Shown here one piece after another: positions 62,919-64,000 of a stretch of DNA of 64,000 bases. Source of the DNA: Porphyra umbilicalis (Eukaryota; Rhodophyta; Bangiophyceae; Bangiales; Bangiaceae); NCBI GenBank assembly GCA_002049455.2, contig KV918877.1:151670-215669 (forward strand), given 5' to 3'. Under the pieces are notes generated by a model. That model saw nothing but the letters and a program-made list of their open reading frames with translations. It was not told the origin of the DNA and ran no database searches. Numbering within the stretch: the first letter of the stretch is position 1; every line of letters starts with the position of its first letter. A program made the translations under genes and the position numbers.

Positions 62919-64000
62919 AGGCGGCGGCGGCGGCGGCAGCGGAGGCGGCGGCGGCGGCGGCAGTGACGACGGCCCGCCGAGCGACTCCCCGCGGTCGGTG
63001 GAGGAGGCGGTCGCCATGGGCGGCGACCACGGCGGACCCCGCATCCGGCGGCCCGGCCTGTCGCTCCGGGGGCGGCTCGGTGCGGGGCGCCTCCCCCCCT
63101 CGGCGCTGGTCGTGATGCTCGCCGGCGTGTGTGTGGTGCTCCTCGTCACCGTCGCCGTGCAACACCACCGCTTGTCGGCAGCGGTCGGGCAGGCGCAGCG
63201 GTATGACACGGCGCCTGAGGCGCTCGACCTGCACAGCGTCGACGTGCGGGCGGACGCGGTGGACGGGATGGGCGAGCTGCTGCCGGGGGGGGGGGGGGTC
63301 GTCGAGCACCACAGCATGCCCGCGTGCGCGGCGGGGGGGACGCGCGCGCGCAACTTCTTGCTTGTGTTTATGGGGCACAGTGGTGCGTTTGGGGAACGAG
63401 GGGTGGGGGGGGGGGGCATGGGGTGGGGGGGCATGGATGCGGGGGTGCCCGTTTGGATGATCACTGGTGATACACGCTGGACCGCCGGGGTCAAGAGCGG
63501 ACAGGCGCCGCGTCTGTCGCTCCACTGCTGACCGGCGGCTGTTGCATTTCTTCCATGTCGGCACTCGGGTCTGTTGATGATGGCACCGCGCTCCTCGCAT
63601 TGGCCTTATGGCTGGCGTGTTGCGTCTGTCCGTACCGTTTCCCTCCACAGGCAGCACGGCAATGATGACGGCGCTCCAACAGCACTCGGCCATGCACATC
63701 ACGGGGTACGTTGGGGTCTTTTGGAGAAGGACAGGGGGGTGGGGCGGGACAAGTACTGCCAAGATAGCCATGCTTCCCGACGTTTGGTGTGCCGCCGTGC
63801 CAGGGAGCTCCCTTTGACTCGTTGGTAGGCGGTTGCTAACTTGCCCTCGTCGGCCGTGGCCTCTCCGTCCGCGCGTACCGTGCCGTGTATTGCGCTTCCG
63901 GTTTGGTGCTCGACGCGCAGCTTTGAGCCCGTCGACCACTATGAGCGGGCGACCGACACCAAGGCGGCGCTGGCCTATGCCGACGCCTTCTTCACCAAAG
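62761..64000 (+). CDS. Membrane-anchored sulfotransferase-like protein, three or more exons (partial)
   Basis: Proposed model: exon 1 62761-63382, intron 63383-63650, exon 2 63651-63705, intron 63706-63920, exon 3 from 63921 past the window edge. Both introns are GT...AG and the phases agree. Residues ~35-80 are an expanded poly-Gly tract encoded by GGC triplets; ~114-134 is a single membrane segment (LVVMLAGVCVVLLVTVAV) after basic residues, giving a type II Golgi topology; then a stem. The first splice creates FLLVFMGHSGSTAMM, a PAPS-binding loop of the sulfotransferase type, and the second creates HITGFEPVDHYE. Carbohydrate sulfation in the secretory pathway is inferred from fold and topology; the acceptor is unknown. 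In an alga, cell-wall polysaccharide would be a natural substrate. A 510-codon antisense frame here is a shadow. Confidence 0.7.

Noticed and set aside
62407-63939. 510-codon minus-strand frame
   Set aside because: Antisense shadow of the sulfotransferase gene and its GGC tract.

Overview
This is a eukaryotic nuclear window. It is GC-rich and gene-poor, and long stretches of low-complexity (GCC/GGC)n sequence keep several reading frames open at once. Spliceosomal-type introns can be inferred in at least three genes. It carries a Ty3/gypsy retrotransposon, hAT elements and a large DNA transposon. Two CCT-domain proteins point to Archaeplastida or another photosynthetic lineage, and a membrane-anchored sulfotransferase and a NAM/SANT-like protein are compatible with that. 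GC content, compact introns and polysaccharide sulfation would suit a bangiophyte red alga, but nothing here proves it. No rRNA, tRNA, CRISPR array or prokaryotic operon was seen.

Layout. 1-2.0 kb: edge of a NAM/SANT-like gene (minus strand) behind a minisatellite-rich ORF. 4.0-5.9 kb: an element with ~125-bp terminal inverted repeats (TIRs) that contains one copy of a dispersed 0.7-kb repeat. 7.7-11.4 kb: two convergent CCT-domain genes. 12.58-28.18 kb: a complete 15.6-kb DNA transposon with 19-bp TIRs and an exact 8-bp target-site duplication (TSD). It holds a small two-exon gene, a 164-bp tandem array, a 1907-codon JmjC histone-demethylase-like gene and a two-exon Tnp2/KDZ-type transposase that converges on it. 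28.2-39 kb: GC-rich low-complexity and apparently intergenic DNA with a second dispersed-repeat copy. 39.3-49.2 kb: an ORF split in frame by an 8.9-kb Ty3/gypsy chromovirus-like element (394-bp LTRs, 4 mismatches counted). 49.75-51.15 kb: a decayed second transposase related to the one at 23.5-26.5 kb. 51.2 kb: a 559-bp hAT MITE with a perfect 8-bp TSD. 52.9-58.3 kb: a three-level nest, with an autonomous hAT inside a non-autonomous hAT inside a dispersed-repeat copy. 59-62.7 kb: GC-rich repeats. 62.76 kb to the right edge: a sulfotransferase gene.

Main message. The most notable system is the 15.6-kb transposon. It pairs a Tnp2/KDZ-type transposase with a JmjN/JmjC/zinc-finger protein that keeps the iron and 2-oxoglutarate ligands I could check. 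This resembles the known association of TET/JBP oxygenases with KDZ transposons in fungi, but uses a histone demethylase-type oxygenase. The rest of the window is largely transposons inserted into transposons, and several insertions can be dated relative to each other from their TSDs.
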